From an uncultured Desulfuromonadales bacterium (GTDB lineage Bacteria; Desulfobacterota; Desulfuromonadia; Desulfuromonadales; Geopsychrobacteraceae), in the NCBI GenBank assembly GCA_945787295.1, contig CALZHQ010000051.1, forward strand, positions 1 through 31,312: a stretch of 31,312 nt of DNA, read 5' to 3'. This document shows, piece by piece, positions 9,130-16,996 of this stretch (the first letter of the stretch is position 1; each line of letters begins with the position of its first letter). The translations under genes and the position numbers were made by a program. The notes under the pieces are model-generated. The model saw only the letters and a program-made list of their open reading frames with translations, searched no databases and was not told the origin of the DNA.

Positions 9130-10560
9130 ATGTCGAAGACAGTCACCATAGAACCGGTCACCCGGATCGAAGGGCACGCCAAGATCAGCATCCAGCTGGA
9201 TGACCAGGGCAAGGTCGCCGACGCCCGCTTTCACGTCACGGAATTTCGCGGCTTCGAAAAATTCTGCATCGGTCGCAGTTTCTGGGAGATGCCGGGCATC
9301 ACTGCGCGGGTCTGTGGGATCTGCCCGGTCAGCCACCTGATGGCCTCGAGCAAAGCTGGCGACATGATTCTCGGGGTGCGCACCCCGGCCCCGGCCGTCG
9401 CCCTGCGGCGCTTGATGAATTATGCCCAGCTGGTTCAAAGCCACGCCTTGAGCTTTTTCCTGCTTTCCGGCCCCGACCTGGTCCTCGGCATGGATGCCGA
9501 GCCTGCCCAACGCAACCTGACCGGACTGATCGCCGAACACCCGGAGCTGGCCCGTTCCGGCATCCGCCTGCGCAGTTTCGGCCAGCAGCTGATCCGCACC
9601 CTCGGCGACCGCAGCATCCACCCGTCCTGGGCGGTTCCCGGCGGGGTGCGCAAATCGGTAAACATCGAACAGCGGGAAGAAATCCTTCGGCAACTGCCGG
9701 AAATGTACGCGACCACCGATTCTGCTCTCGACCTGATGAAGGATGTCCTCGACAAGTTTGCCGGCGAGCTTGACGCCTACGGCGACTTCCCCAGCCTCTA
9801 CATGGGGCTGGTCAGCGAAGCTGGTGGCCTGGAACATTACGACGGCAAGCTGCGGCTGATCGACAGCAACGGAAAAATCCTCGAAAACGATATCGCCCCG
9901 GAAAATTATCAGACCCTGATCACCGAGGGTGAAGAGCAATGGAGCTACCTGAAGTTCCCTTTCTACCAGCCGCTCGGACCGGAAAACGGTATGTACCGGG
10001 TCGGCCCGCTGGCGAGACTCAACATCTGCGACTTCGCCGGGACCCCGAAAGCAGACCGCGAATTGCGCCAGTTCCGCCATTACGGTGGCCAAGGCAAACC
10101 GGTCAGCGGCAGTTTTTACTACCACTACGCACGGCTGATCGAAATCCTCCATGCGCTGGAGCGGATTGAAGAGATTCTCGCCGATGAAATCCTCATCGAC
10201 CACCACATCCGCAGCCGTGCCGGGGTCAATCACAACACCGGCATCGGCGTCAGCGAAGCACCGCGCGGCACCCTGTTCCACCATTACCAGGTCGATGACA
10301 ACGGCATTCTTGAAAATGTCAACCTGATCATCGCCACCGGCCAGAACAACCTGGCGATGAACCGCACCGTCAAACAGATCGCCCAACGTTTCATCCATGG
10401 CGCCAAACTGGAAGAAGGACTGCTCAACCGGGTGGAGCACGGGATCCGCGCCTTCGACCCCTGCCTGAGTTGTTCTACTCACGAAGCCGGGCGCATGCCA
10501 TTGCAGGTGCAACTGTTTGCGGCAAATGGGCAAATGATTGAAGAGGTAGATCGCCGCTGA
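9130..10560 (+). CDS. hoxH: NAD-reducing [NiFe] hydrogenase large subunit HoxH
   Basis: This is the catalytic subunit that binds the NiFe(CN)2CO centre and splits or forms H2. In 476 residues it has RIEGHA near the N-terminus and the L1 motif [10 protein letters not shown] (C62, C65, H69). The L2 motif DPCLSCSTH lies at 443-451 (C445, C448). After His451 a 25-residue tail remains. In this family the tail is cut off after Ni insertion by a dedicated endopeptidase, which is encoded next, overlapping by one base (TGATG). All four Ni-binding cysteines are present, so the enzyme should be functional. No hyp accessory genes are in the window, so assembly must rely on copies elsewhere. Confidence 0.96.
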   Translation: MSKTVTIEPVTRIEGHAKISIQLDDQGKVADARFHVTEFRGFEKFCIGRSFWEMPGITARVCGICPVSHLMASSKAGDMILGVRTPAPAVALRRLMNYAQLVQSHALSFFLLSGPDLVLGMDAEPAQRNLTGLIAEHPELARSGIRLRSFGQQLIRTLGDRSIHPSWAVPGGVRKSVNIEQREEILRQLPEMYATTDSALDLMKDVLDKFAGELDAYGDFPSLYMGLVSEAGGLEHYDGKLRLIDSNGKILENDIAPENYQTLITEGEEQWSYLKFPFYQPLGPENGMYRVGPLARLNICDFAGTPKADRELRQFRHYGGQGKPVSGSFYYHYARLIEILHALERIEEILADEILIDHHIRSRAGVNHNTGIGVSEAPRGTLFHHYQVDDNGILENVNLIIATGQNNLAMNRTVKQIAQRFIHGAKLEEGLLNRVEHGIRAFDPCLSCSTHEAGRMPLQVQLFAANGQMIEEVDRR

Positions 10561-11039
10561 TGTGGTTGATCATCGGTTACGGCAATCGCCTGCGGGGTGA
10601 TGACGCCGCCGGCCTGCTACTGGCGGAGCAGCTCGTAAAGCAGCTACCTGCGGAAGAGATTCGGGTCTTGGCAGTCCATCAACTGACCCCTGAACTGGCT
10701 GCAGAGATCAGCCGGCCGGAAATTGAACAGGTGCTGTTTCTCGATTGTCAGCGGAATCAAGCTGAGGCAGTAGCAATCAATCCGGTGCGTACCGACGCCA
10801 ACTGCAGCTGCGGTCACCAGCTTTCCCCCGCGCTGCTGTTGCAACTCTCTTCCAAACTCTATAATCGAAATCGGTCAGGCTGGTTGTTGACAATTGCCGG
10901 CGATGAGTTCGCCTACACAGAACAGCTCAGTTCTGCGGCAAAAAAAAACTACCAGACCGCTCTTAAGCAAGTTACCGTAATCACGAAGAGAACTTTCACA
11001 AACGAGAACCTAGCAGTAATCTCTCAAACCGATTCCTGA
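10560..11039 (+). CDS. hoxW: Hydrogenase maturation endopeptidase (HoxW/HycI family)
   Basis: This 159-residue peptidase removes the C-terminal tail of HoxH once nickel is in place. The N-terminal GYGNRLRGDDAAG fits the family signature GxGNxLxxDDxxG, with D14-D15. The segment LFLDCQ and the later CGHQLSP supply the second acidic and the histidine nickel ligands expected in HycI/HybD homologues. Its start overlaps the hoxH stop, so synthesis is coupled to its substrate. The last ~20 residues (from about KRTFTNENL) look less conserved. Immediately after the TGA, the same reading frame stays open for 78 codons and encodes protein-like sequence (see 11040-11276). Confidence 0.88.
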   Translation: MWLIIGYGNRLRGDDAAGLLLAEQLVKQLPAEEIRVLAVHQLTPELAAEISRPEIEQVLFLDCQRNQAEAVAINPVRTDANCSCGHQLSPALLLQLSSKLYNRNRSGWLLTIAGDEFAYTEQLSSAAKKNYQTALKQVTVITKRTFTNENLAVISQTDS

Positions 11040-11276
11040 GCTTTTCATTTAACCGACACCAAAGACCCAGGAACTGTAAGTTTTGATTATTCAACTGGGT
11101 TACTGGACCTGAACAAGCCAAGCAATGGTTTTGTCGATGCGACCGTAGGAGATAAAGACCTGCACTGTATTGCCAACACCGATATCAACGGCTCGGACAA
11201 GAACTTCCTCTACTGCGTCGGCGAAAATCCGGGAGAAGCGGGCAAGCTCTACAACCTGTTGCTGCTTTCCAAATAG
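11040..11276 (+). pseudogene. Startless coding remnant downstream of hoxW
   Basis: The frame that continues after the hoxW stop is open for 78 codons to a TAG at 11274-11276. It has no ATG or GTG and no TTG before the last few codons. The peptide reads like a real folded domain, not a random frame: it contains DYSTGLLDLNKPSNGFVDA, then DLHCIANTDINGSD, then FLYCVGENPGEAGKLY and a hydrophobic end. The composition (Gly, Asp, Asn, two Cys) suggests the end of an exported or pilin-like protein. I do not recognise the family. It is probably the 3' end of a deleted gene joined to hoxW; stop-codon readthrough of hoxW is a less likely alternative. Confidence 0.4.
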
Positions 11277-11286
11277 ATCGACAAAG

Positions 11287-11317
11287 AAACGGGCTGCCAG
11301 TTACTGACAGCCCGTTT
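11287..11317. terminator. Hairpin between convergent hox operon and desulfoferrodoxin gene
   Basis: AAACGGGCTG (11287-11296) pairs with CAGCCCGTTT (11308-11317). A further CAG/CTG inside the loop extends the structure. It lies between convergent genes and has short, interrupted T runs on both sides, so it may act in both directions. Confidence 0.7.
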
Positions 11318-11345
11318 CAATTTCAGCGAGTATTTCTTAAGCTGG

Positions 11346-11778
11346 TTAGGCTTTAGCCGCCCAGTGTCCATGCAGATTGCAGTATTCACGGGCGGTCACC
11401 GAGGTTGCGGAAACAGGGAAAGTCGCCTCAGGCGCCTCACCGGGATTAAGCTGCTGGCGGTAAACCTTACCATCGGCAATCAGCTCAACCCACTCGATGT
11501 AATGAGCATCTTCCATCGGATGCGGCACACTGCCGACCTTGACAGTGGATGTAATGAGCATCTTCCATCGGATGCGGCACACTGCCGACCTTGACAGTGA
11601 TGGTCCCATTCCCCATCTCGATCACCGGAACATGCTTTTCGGTTGCGGCATCGGTGGTGTTCTCAGTCATCAGCTCCATATTTTTGCCACAACAGACTAA
11701 GGCACCCGGGCCGGCATGCAGCATCTCAACGATATTTCCACAGATTGGGCACTTGTAAACTTCCAGTAACTTGGGCAT
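11346..11778 (-). pseudogene. dfx: Desulfoferrodoxin (superoxide reductase), frameshifted by tandem duplication
   Basis: Desulfoferrodoxin reduces superoxide to peroxide in anaerobes. The minus strand starts at ATG 11778 with GGGAGGA nine bases upstream. The N-terminal rubredoxin-like Fe domain is intact (YKCPICG, then LVCCGK), followed by the neelaredoxin domain up to [10 protein letters not shown] perfect 52-base duplication (11496-11599) then shifts the frame, giving 20 foreign residues and a stop after 97 residues. The missing end (EWVEL through [10 protein letters not shown]) is intact in the other frame down to TAA at 11346 and holds the Cys and His ligands of the catalytic Fe centre. 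Removing one copy restores a normal 126-residue protein. It is either a recent pseudogene, a reversible switch, or a sequencing/assembly error. Confidence 0.88.
11496..11599. repeat. Perfect 52-bp tandem duplication inside dfx
   Basis: Positions 11496-11547 and 11548-11599 are identical over 52 bases with no spacer. The unit length is 17 codons plus one base, so it changes the reading frame. It covers the codons for the [15 protein letters not shown] region. The absence of any mismatch implies a very recent event. Confidence 0.97.
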
Positions 11779-11959
11779 TGGCCTGATCCTCCCTTTCGAT
11801 CGTTAGGAGCCCGGATAAAAACATCTTTATGGAGCAGTCTGGACCGGGCCAGCACCAAGCAGCTCCGCACACATAAAAGCATGACCACGGAGGTAACAAT
11901 AACAGCTTTTGGTGGAAATTTCAGCAAAGCGGATTAAGATTTCACAGTTTACTTTTTTG

Positions 11960-11988
11960 CTGACCGGCAGCTGACTATTCTATATACT
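11960..11988 (+). promoter_or_regulatory. Sigma-70 promoter of the structured RNA
   Basis: CTGACC (11960-11965) and TATACT (11983-11988) are separated by 17 bases. The predicted start lies near 11995-11998, just before the outer stem of the RNA at 12005. The -10 element is strong and the -35 keeps the central TGAC. Confidence 0.6.
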
Positions 11989-11996
11989 GTTTAAAA

Positions 11997-12190
11997 CTTT
12001 GATTCGACTCTCTGCCCTGCAGGTGAGGTCAGAACGTCCACTCGGAATATCAGTATTTTCGGGATCAGCTCAGGGGCTCGGTGAGCCAGCCCACCTTAGA
12101 GTGGGACGCCTAATGAGCCTACAAATGATCCCACCTCATTGGCACTCGATGTGAGTCCAATGACCCACGGCAGCGTGGAGAGTCGTAGAC
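11997..12190 (+). ncRNA. ssrS: Structured small RNA, candidate 6S RNA
   Basis: There is no coding frame, but a compact fold of about 190 nt can be traced. CGACTCTC (12005-12012) pairs with GAGAGTCG (12178-12185) as the outer stem, continued by TGCC (12013-12016) with GGCA (12169-12172). In the 3' half, TCATTGG-C-ACTC pairs with GAGT-CCAATGA (12136-12163), an 11-pair hairpin with one bulged C. In the centre, GGCTC/GAGCC and CCCAC/GTGGG form an apical region. A sigma-70 promoter precedes it and an intrinsic terminator follows at 12196. A long rod, a central open region and a 3'-side hairpin match the known layout of 6S RNA, which sequesters sigma-70 RNA polymerase. The 6S name is an inference from shape and size; that it is a structured RNA gene is firmer. 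Confidence 0.5.
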
Positions 12191-12195
12191 GGAAC

Positions 12196-12230
12196 AAGGC
12201 ACCCTAAATCGGGTGCCTTTTCTTTTTTTT
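12196..12230 (+). terminator. Rho-independent terminator after the structured RNA
   Basis: AAGGCACCC (12196-12204) pairs with GGGTGCCTT (12211-12219) around a 6-base loop and is followed by a T-rich tract to 12230 broken by one C. It lies 90 bases before the TraB-family gene, so it separates the two units or could act as an attenuator for that gene. Confidence 0.93.
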
Positions 12231-12267
12231 GCCGCGCTAAAACGGTAGCCCACCCATCGGCTCTGTG

Positions 12268-12297
12268 TTAGACTTGCGCGCTGTTTGACTCTATTAA
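12268..12297 (+). promoter_or_regulatory. Weak candidate promoter of the TraB-family gene
   Basis: TTAGAC (12268-12273) and TATTAA (12292-12297) are 18 bases apart. The start would fall at about 12304, right at the GGAGGG ribosome site, giving a very short leader. Consensus match only. Confidence 0.28.
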
Positions 12298-12319
12298 TTT
12301 TTCGGAGGGTTGCCCCCTG

Positions 12320-13495
12320 ATGTCTGAAGATCAGAACGACTACACGCGCCTGCAGGTTGATGACAAAGAAATCATCCTGATCGGCACAGCACATATCTCT
12401 CAAGATTCGGTCGACACCGTGGTCCGGACTATCGATGAGTTACTCCCTGACGCGGTCTGTGTTGAACTTGACCCACAACGGTATAACTCCCTGATCAATC
12501 AGAAGGGCTGGGAATCGCTCGACCTGAAAGATGTCATCAAAAAGAAACAACTCCCCTTTTTACTGGCCAACCTGGCCCTCTCTTCCTATCAGAAAAGGAT
12601 GGGCCTGCAGACCGGCGTAAAACCGGGTGCCGAGCTTGCGGCGGCTGCCCAGACGGCAGAAGAGCGCGGCATGGAGGTGGAGCTGGTCGACCGGAATATC
12701 CGCACCACCTTGTTGCGGGTCTGGCGTAAAACGGGTCTCTGGAACAAGATGAAAGTGATGGCGGCCCTGTTCGGCAGCCTGTTCGAAAAACAGGAGCTTG
12801 ACGAAGCGGAACTGGCCAAGCTGCGGGAAAGCGATACCCTCTCCAGCATGCTCGAGGAGATGGGCAAACTGCTCCCGTCGGTCAAACAGATCCTGGTCGA
12901 TGAGCGGGATGTACACATGGCCTACCACATTCGCAACGCCCCGGGAGAAAAAGTTCTCGCCGTGGTCGGCGCGGCCCACCTGCCGGGCATCATCAAGCAT
13001 CTGCAAGGTGAAGAGATTGCCCCGGAAACGATTGCCGAGATCACCACCGTCCCGGCCAAAACCACCTTTTCCAAAATGGTCCCCTGGCTGATTCCCAGTA
13101 TCGTCGTGGTCCTGTTTATCGGCGGTTTCTTCTTCGGCAACCGGGATCAACTGGCCAACGCTGCAACGGCCTGGGTCCTGGCCAATGGCCTGCTCTCAGC
13201 GCTCGGCGCGCTGCTCGCCTGGGGACACCCGGTGACGGTCATCAGCGCTTTTGTCGCGGCCCCCCTAACCTCGTTGAACCCAACGATCGGTGCCGGCTTT
13301 GTCACCGGTCTTGTCCAGGCGCTGGTTGCGCCACCGACCGTACGCGACATGGAAAATGTCGGCGAAGACCTGATCACCATCAAAGGCTGGTGGAACAATC
13401 GGCTGGCCCGCGTACTTTTGGTCTTTCTATTCTCTTCCATCGGCTCGGCGGTCGGCACCTTTGTCGCCCTTGGCTGGCTCAAAGATCTGATATAA
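12320..13495 (+). CDS. TraB/PrgY-family membrane protein
   Basis: The protein has 391 residues. The N-terminal TraB domain contains the signature GTAHIS at 22-27 and VELDPQRY at 48-55, with a further conserved GAAHLPGI segment later. These Gly/His/Glu motifs form the putative metal-dependent hydrolase core of the EreA/ChaN-like superfamily. The C-terminal third is strongly hydrophobic, with three to four membrane helices (beginning near PWLIPSIVVVLFIGGFFFG), as in full-length TraB homologues. PrgY in Enterococcus blocks endogenous pheromone activity; the role in deltaproteobacteria is unknown. GGAGGG lies ten bases before the ATG. It stands alone between the RNA gene and hflKC. Confidence 0.85.
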   Translation: MSEDQNDYTRLQVDDKEIILIGTAHISQDSVDTVVRTIDELLPDAVCVELDPQRYNSLINQKGWESLDLKDVIKKKQLPFLLANLALSSYQKRMGLQTGVKPGAELAAAAQTAEERGMEVELVDRNIRTTLLRVWRKTGLWNKMKVMAALFGSLFEKQELDEAELAKLRESDTLSSMLEEMGKLLPSVKQILVDERDVHMAYHIRNAPGEKVLAVVGAAHLPGIIKHLQGEEIAPETIAEITTVPAKTTFSKMVPWLIPSIVVVLFIGGFFFGNRDQLANAATAWVLANGLLSALGALLAWGHPVTVISAFVAAPLTSLNPTIGAGFVTGLVQALVAPPTVRDMENVGEDLITIKGWWNNRLARVLLVFLFSSIGSAVGTFVALGWLKDLI

Positions 13496-13619
13496 TAACT
13501 AACGCATACTGAGTTTCACCTGCTATCAAACCTGTTATAAATAAAGCTTGGTTTGTCAGTTAATGGAGTAACGAGACTTCCTTAGCTGTTCTTATACTTT
13601 CTCAACACGGAGATATCTC

Positions 13620-14648
13620 ATGCAGGATTGGGGAAACGGACCGTCCGCTGATGACCTGGAAAAAAAAGTCATCGAAATCAAAGATCAACTAAAGAAAAAG
13701 TTCAACCCGCAAAAAGGCTTTGTGCCACTCGTCATAATTATCCTCCTCGTGGTCATCGGAGCGTACAGCAGCTTCTACGAGGTTGACACCGAGGAAACCG
13801 GCGTGGTCTTACGTTTCGGTAAGTTTTCCAGTTTTGCCGAGCCGGGCCTCCACTTCAAAATCCCCTTCGGTATCGAACAGGTCTACCTGGTCCCGACCGG
13901 TCGGGTTCTAAAAGAGGAGTTCGGCTATCGAACCGTCACTCCAGGGGTCAGATCAACCTACAGCAAGCGTGGTCTTGAGGAAGAATCTTTGACCCTGACC
14001 GGTGATTTGAACGTCAGTGACGTTGAATGGATTGTCCAGTTTCAGGTCTCTGATCCGTTCAAATACATTTTCAAGATTCAGGACCCGGTCGGAACCATCC
14101 GCGACATCTGTGAAGCGATGGTCCGAAAAGCGATCGGCAATGCCAACGTGACCCAGGTGCTGACGACCGAACGGGCGGCACTGGCCAATGAAATCCAGGT
14201 GGACCTGCAGTCGACCCTCAATCAGTACGACATCGGTGTACGGATCGTGACCGTTAAATTTCAGGATGTCACTCCGCCTGACCCGGTCAAAGATGCCTTC
14301 AACGAGGTCAATGAAGCTGAGCAGCAAAAAGAGAGTCTCATCTTCCAGGCCCGCGAACAGTTCAACCGTGAAGTCCCCCGAGCCCGCGGTGAGGCTAAGC
14401 GGGCCCTGCAGGAAGCCGAAGGCTATGCGGTCGAACGGATCAATAAAGCCCAGGGTGAAACCAATCGCTTTATCGCACTGCTCAGCGAATACAAAAAAGC
14501 ACCGATGGTCACTCGACGCCGAATCCATCTGGAAACCATGGAAGAGATCCTCCCGCGCCTGGAGGAAACCTACATCATGGATGTCACAAACGGCGGGTTG
14601 CTACCACTTCTGCCACTGCGCAAATCGCTGGAAGGAGGCGCAAAATGA
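13620..14648 (+). CDS. hflK: FtsH protease regulator HflK (SPFH family)
   Basis: HflK forms, with HflC, a large membrane cage that encloses FtsH and controls its access to membrane proteins. The protein has 342 residues. A short cytoplasmic N-terminus is followed by one membrane helix at about 34-53, then the SPFH/PHB domain (from YEVDTEETGVVLRFGKF) and a helical, charged C-terminal part. It lacks the long Gly-rich N-terminal tail of the E. coli protein. GGAG is placed seven bases before the ATG; a TATACT at 13593-13598 could be a -10 box, but without a good -35. The last codons overlap hflC by four bases. Confidence 0.93.
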   Translation: MQDWGNGPSADDLEKKVIEIKDQLKKKFNPQKGFVPLVIIILLVVIGAYSSFYEVDTEETGVVLRFGKFSSFAEPGLHFKIPFGIEQVYLVPTGRVLKEEFGYRTVTPGVRSTYSKRGLEEESLTLTGDLNVSDVEWIVQFQVSDPFKYIFKIQDPVGTIRDICEAMVRKAIGNANVTQVLTTERAALANEIQVDLQSTLNQYDIGVRIVTVKFQDVTPPDPVKDAFNEVNEAEQQKESLIFQAREQFNREVPRARGEAKRALQEAEGYAVERINKAQGETNRFIALLSEYKKAPMVTRRRIHLETMEEILPRLEETYIMDVTNGGLLPLLPLRKSLEGGAK

Positions 14649-15577
14649 ATAAAACGCCATTTATCATTGCTTTAATTGTCGCTCTGGTCCTGATCGGCCG
14701 AGGTGGTCTCTACATTGTTAACGAGGCGGAACAGGCGATCGTGACCCAGTTCGGCAAACCGGTCGGTGATGTCGTCTACACGGGCCTACACTTCAAAATC
14801 CCCTTCATGCAGAAAGTCATCCGCTTTGAGCAGCGCATTCTCAAGTGGGACGGTGACCCGAACCAGATTCCGACCAAGGATAAAAAGTTCATCTGGGTCG
14901 ATACCACCGCGCGCTGGCGGATCAAAGATCCTCTGCTGTTCTATACCAGTGTTGCCACGGAACGGGGGGCACAAAGCCGACTCGATGACATCATCGACTC
15001 GGTGGTCCGAGATGCAGTTTCCGGTCGCTTGCTGGTTGAGTTGGTCCGAGGCAGCGACTACAAAGCCCAGGAAGGAAATATTGAACGCTTCGAAGTCGAC
15101 GGTGTCGTAATTCCCGCCGATCAACTGGTCGGTCGCGCTGATATTCTCACCGGCATCCTTGAAAAAGCTCGCGCCAGCACCCCCGAATATGGCATCGAGC
15201 TGATTGATGTACAGATCAAACGGATTAACTATGTTGAACAGGTCCGAACCCGGGTTTATGAGCGGATGATCAACGAGCGTAAAAAGGTGGCCGCCCAGTA
15301 CCGCTCCGAAGGTGAAGGGGAACAAGCTGAAATACTGGGAAAAATGAAGCGGGAGTTAAAAGAGATCAGCTCTGGAGCCTACCGTAAAGTCCTGGAAGTC
15401 CGTGGTGCAGCGGACGCCGAAGCGGCAGCCATCTACGCCGACGCCTACAATCAGGATAAGGAATTCTACGCTTTCTTGCGCACCCTGGAATCTTACAAGA
15501 AGTCGATTCAAAAAAATGGCCGGCTGATTATTTCAACCGATTCCGACTACTACAAGTATCTGAAAAAAGCTGAGTAA
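14645..15577 (+). CDS. hflC: FtsH protease regulator HflC (SPFH family)
   Basis: This is the partner of HflK. It has 310 residues with one N-terminal membrane helix (about 5-23), followed by the SPFH domain starting at VNEAEQAIVTQFGKPVGD. Family segments include LHFKIPFMQKV, KWDGDPNQIPTKDKK and RWRIKDP, and a long helical tail rich in Glu, Ala and Lys follows. It overlaps hflK by four bases (ATGA), so the two subunits are translationally coupled, as in most bacteria. The unit ends at the hairpin at 15596. Secure. Confidence 0.94.
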   Translation: MNKTPFIIALIVALVLIGRGGLYIVNEAEQAIVTQFGKPVGDVVYTGLHFKIPFMQKVIRFEQRILKWDGDPNQIPTKDKKFIWVDTTARWRIKDPLLFYTSVATERGAQSRLDDIIDSVVRDAVSGRLLVELVRGSDYKAQEGNIERFEVDGVVIPADQLVGRADILTGILEKARASTPEYGIELIDVQIKRINYVEQVRTRVYERMINERKKVAAQYRSEGEGEQAEILGKMKRELKEISSGAYRKVLEVRGAADAEAAAIYADAYNQDKEFYAFLRTLESYKKSIQKNGRLIISTDSDYYKYLKKAE

Positions 15578-15595
15578 GCGCCTAAATATTCAAAA

Positions 15596-15652
15596 ACGCA
15601 GGGGCTCTCACTATTGAGGGTCCCTGCGTCATTTAAGCAAGCTTTAGCTTGC
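15596..15652. terminator. Hairpins between convergent hflC and psiE-like genes
   Basis: ACGCAGGG (15596-15603) pairs with CCCTGCGT (15622-15629), with an inner stem CTCTCA/TGAGGG (one G-T pair) and a CTAT loop. On the minus strand the stem runs straight into TTTTT, which fits termination of the psiE-like gene. A second perfect hairpin, GCAAGCT-TT-AGCTTGC, lies at 15637-15652. Confidence 0.75.
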
Positions 15653-15657
15653 CAATT

Positions 15658-16113
15658 TCAATCTTCAAGACTTTTCTTTTTACTCTGCGCCCCCTCTTCA
15701 TCCTTCCGCACCACCCAGTAAGCGAAGGTCGCAGCGACAACCAACACTGCTAACCCGATCAGAGAGGTATAATCTTCCTGGTGATAATCGACCAGAACCA
15801 ACTTCCGCGCCAACGCCAGCAGGGCGACCAGAATCACCGCCTTGACCTTGACGACCGGCGTCCCGCTGGAAATTTCCGGCAGCACCGTATGGTTAAACTC
15901 TAAGGCAATAAGTACTGTCATAAAGGCTCCGAAAACGGCTACAAACTGGTCATGACCAAAATTTTGCAGCCCACCTCCCATAACATGAAATAATTCGTAA
16001 CCGGCATGGATCATCGTCATAATGACAGTAATCGATACCATCAACGTCAAAGCGGCCACCGTCAGCAATTCAAACCACTCGTAACCTTTGGTTCCGAAGA
16101 GCAATCTCTTCAT
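15658..16113 (-). CDS. PsiE-family (phosphate-starvation-inducible type) membrane protein
   Basis: This small integral membrane protein of 151 residues has four predicted helices: FELLTVAALTLMVSITVIM, a second around FGAFMTVLIALEF, a third around VKAVILVALLALARK and a fourth around LIGLAVLVVAATFAYWVV. The pattern and the LEFNHTVLPEI segment fit the PsiE domain (PF06146). Its function in E. coli is unknown apart from phosphate-starvation induction. The start at 16113 is chosen because AGGAGG (16117-16122) lies three bases upstream with a good extended AAAAGGAGG. A longer in-frame extension to 16179 lacks a ribosome site. It is transcribed divergently from the rhomboid operon. Confidence 0.7.
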   Translation of the reverse strand: MKRLLFGTKGYEWFELLTVAALTLMVSITVIMTMIHAGYELFHVMGGGLQNFGHDQFVAVFGAFMTVLIALEFNHTVLPEISSGTPVVKVKAVILVALLALARKLVLVDYHQEDYTSLIGLAVLVVAATFAYWVVRKDEEGAQSKKKSLED

Positions 16114-16246
16114 CGTTCCTCCTTTTACAGATAAAAAAATCATCAGTAATCCATTATGACACAATAATTCTCTGCACATAAACTTGCCGGAAGATTTTTT
16201 CTGCGTTAGTTTATGGAAAATTTATTTCTCTACAGGAGTCTACAAC

Positions 16247-16984
16247 TTGAGCGCTCAATATCGTCGGCAGCAATTCTTCCTACGCAACCCATTGCGTGGT
16301 CATTCGCTGATCCATATCCTTATCTATACAAATCTGATTCTGTTTACCCTGATGGTGCTGCACGGCACCATTAACGGCCTAGGCATGCGCGCCATCCTGA
16401 ACCCTCCAGCGCAACTTCTGGTCGACTGGGGTGGGCAGTTCTGGCCATATGTTTTTCAATATGGCGACTGGTGGCGCTGTATCACCTACGCCTATATGCA
16501 TGGCGGAATTATCCACCTCGGCTTTAACATGCTGGTCCTTTATCAGGTCGGACCACTGCTGGAAGCGGAAATCGGCTGGACCCGCTTGATGACTGTCTAC
16601 ACCATAACTGCCCTGGTGGCGACCGTTGCCGGTCTGTTCTGGCATCCGAATGTCCCGGTGGTCGGGGCCTCGGGAGCGATCTTCGGCCTGATCGGCTTTT
16701 CGATCAGTTTCTACCACCGGGTCGGGGGCTCACTCGGCATCCAACGCAGAAATTTTATGTTTCAATGGGCGGTAATGGCTTTCATTTTCGGCTTTATGAT
16801 CGGTGCTGACAATGCCGCACACCTGGGCGGCGCACTCAGTGGTGCCGCTTTCGGCTGGATCATGCCGATCACTGTCCGCGATCAGCGTAAAACGGAAGGG
16901 CTTTTCAAGGCGATCGCCGCAGTCTGTTCGGTCCTCACCGTAATCAGCATCGGCTTCATCTTGATAACCTGGCTACTGCGTTAA
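16247..16984 (+). CDS. Rhomboid intramembrane serine protease
   Basis: This protease cleaves transmembrane substrates within the lipid bilayer. It is read from TTG 16247, where AGGAG (16234-16238) is eight bases upstream; no ATG nearby has a ribosome site. The 245 residues hold about six membrane helices. The first loop has the WR motif (DWWRC), and the second helix has HGGIIHLGFNML with the conserved His and Asn. The catalytic Ser is S142 in GASGAIFG and the catalytic His is H192 in AAHLGGALSG. It is the first gene of a three-gene operon with the YbaK-type deacylase (12-base gap) and the sirtuin (25-base gap). Complete and probably active. Confidence 0.92.
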   Translation: MSAQYRRQQFFLRNPLRGHSLIHILIYTNLILFTLMVLHGTINGLGMRAILNPPAQLLVDWGGQFWPYVFQYGDWWRCITYAYMHGGIIHLGFNMLVLYQVGPLLEAEIGWTRLMTVYTITALVATVAGLFWHPNVPVVGASGAIFGLIGFSISFYHRVGGSLGIQRRNFMFQWAVMAFIFGFMIGADNAAHLGGALSGAAFGWIMPITVRDQRKTEGLFKAIAAVCSVLTVISIGFILITWLLR

Positions 16985-16996
16985 CAGGACAAGCTG

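Noticed and set aside
9115..10533. 472-codon minus-strand frame opposite hoxH
   Set aside because: This shadow frame is caused by GC-rich codon use; the plus strand carries all hydrogenase motifs.
12060..12130. GTGGGACGC followed by GCC, reminiscent of a GEMM-I c-di-GMP riboswitch
   Set aside because: The other required blocks (GGCAAA, the tetraloop and its receptor) are missing, and the surrounding stem pairs to a different overall fold.
13527..13555. CAAACC...GGTTTG inverted repeat before hflK as terminator of the TraB gene
   Set aside because: It has only six pairs with a 17-base loop and no T run; too weak to call.
15658..16179. Longer 173-residue reading of the PsiE-like protein
   Set aside because: The extra 22 residues have no ribosome site, while the ATG at 16113 has AGGAGG at good distance and begins the family-like sequence.
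16184..16246. Longer N-terminus of the rhomboid protease from ATG 16184
   Set aside because: That ATG lacks a ribosome site; TTG 16247 has AGGAG eight bases upstream and gives the normal start.
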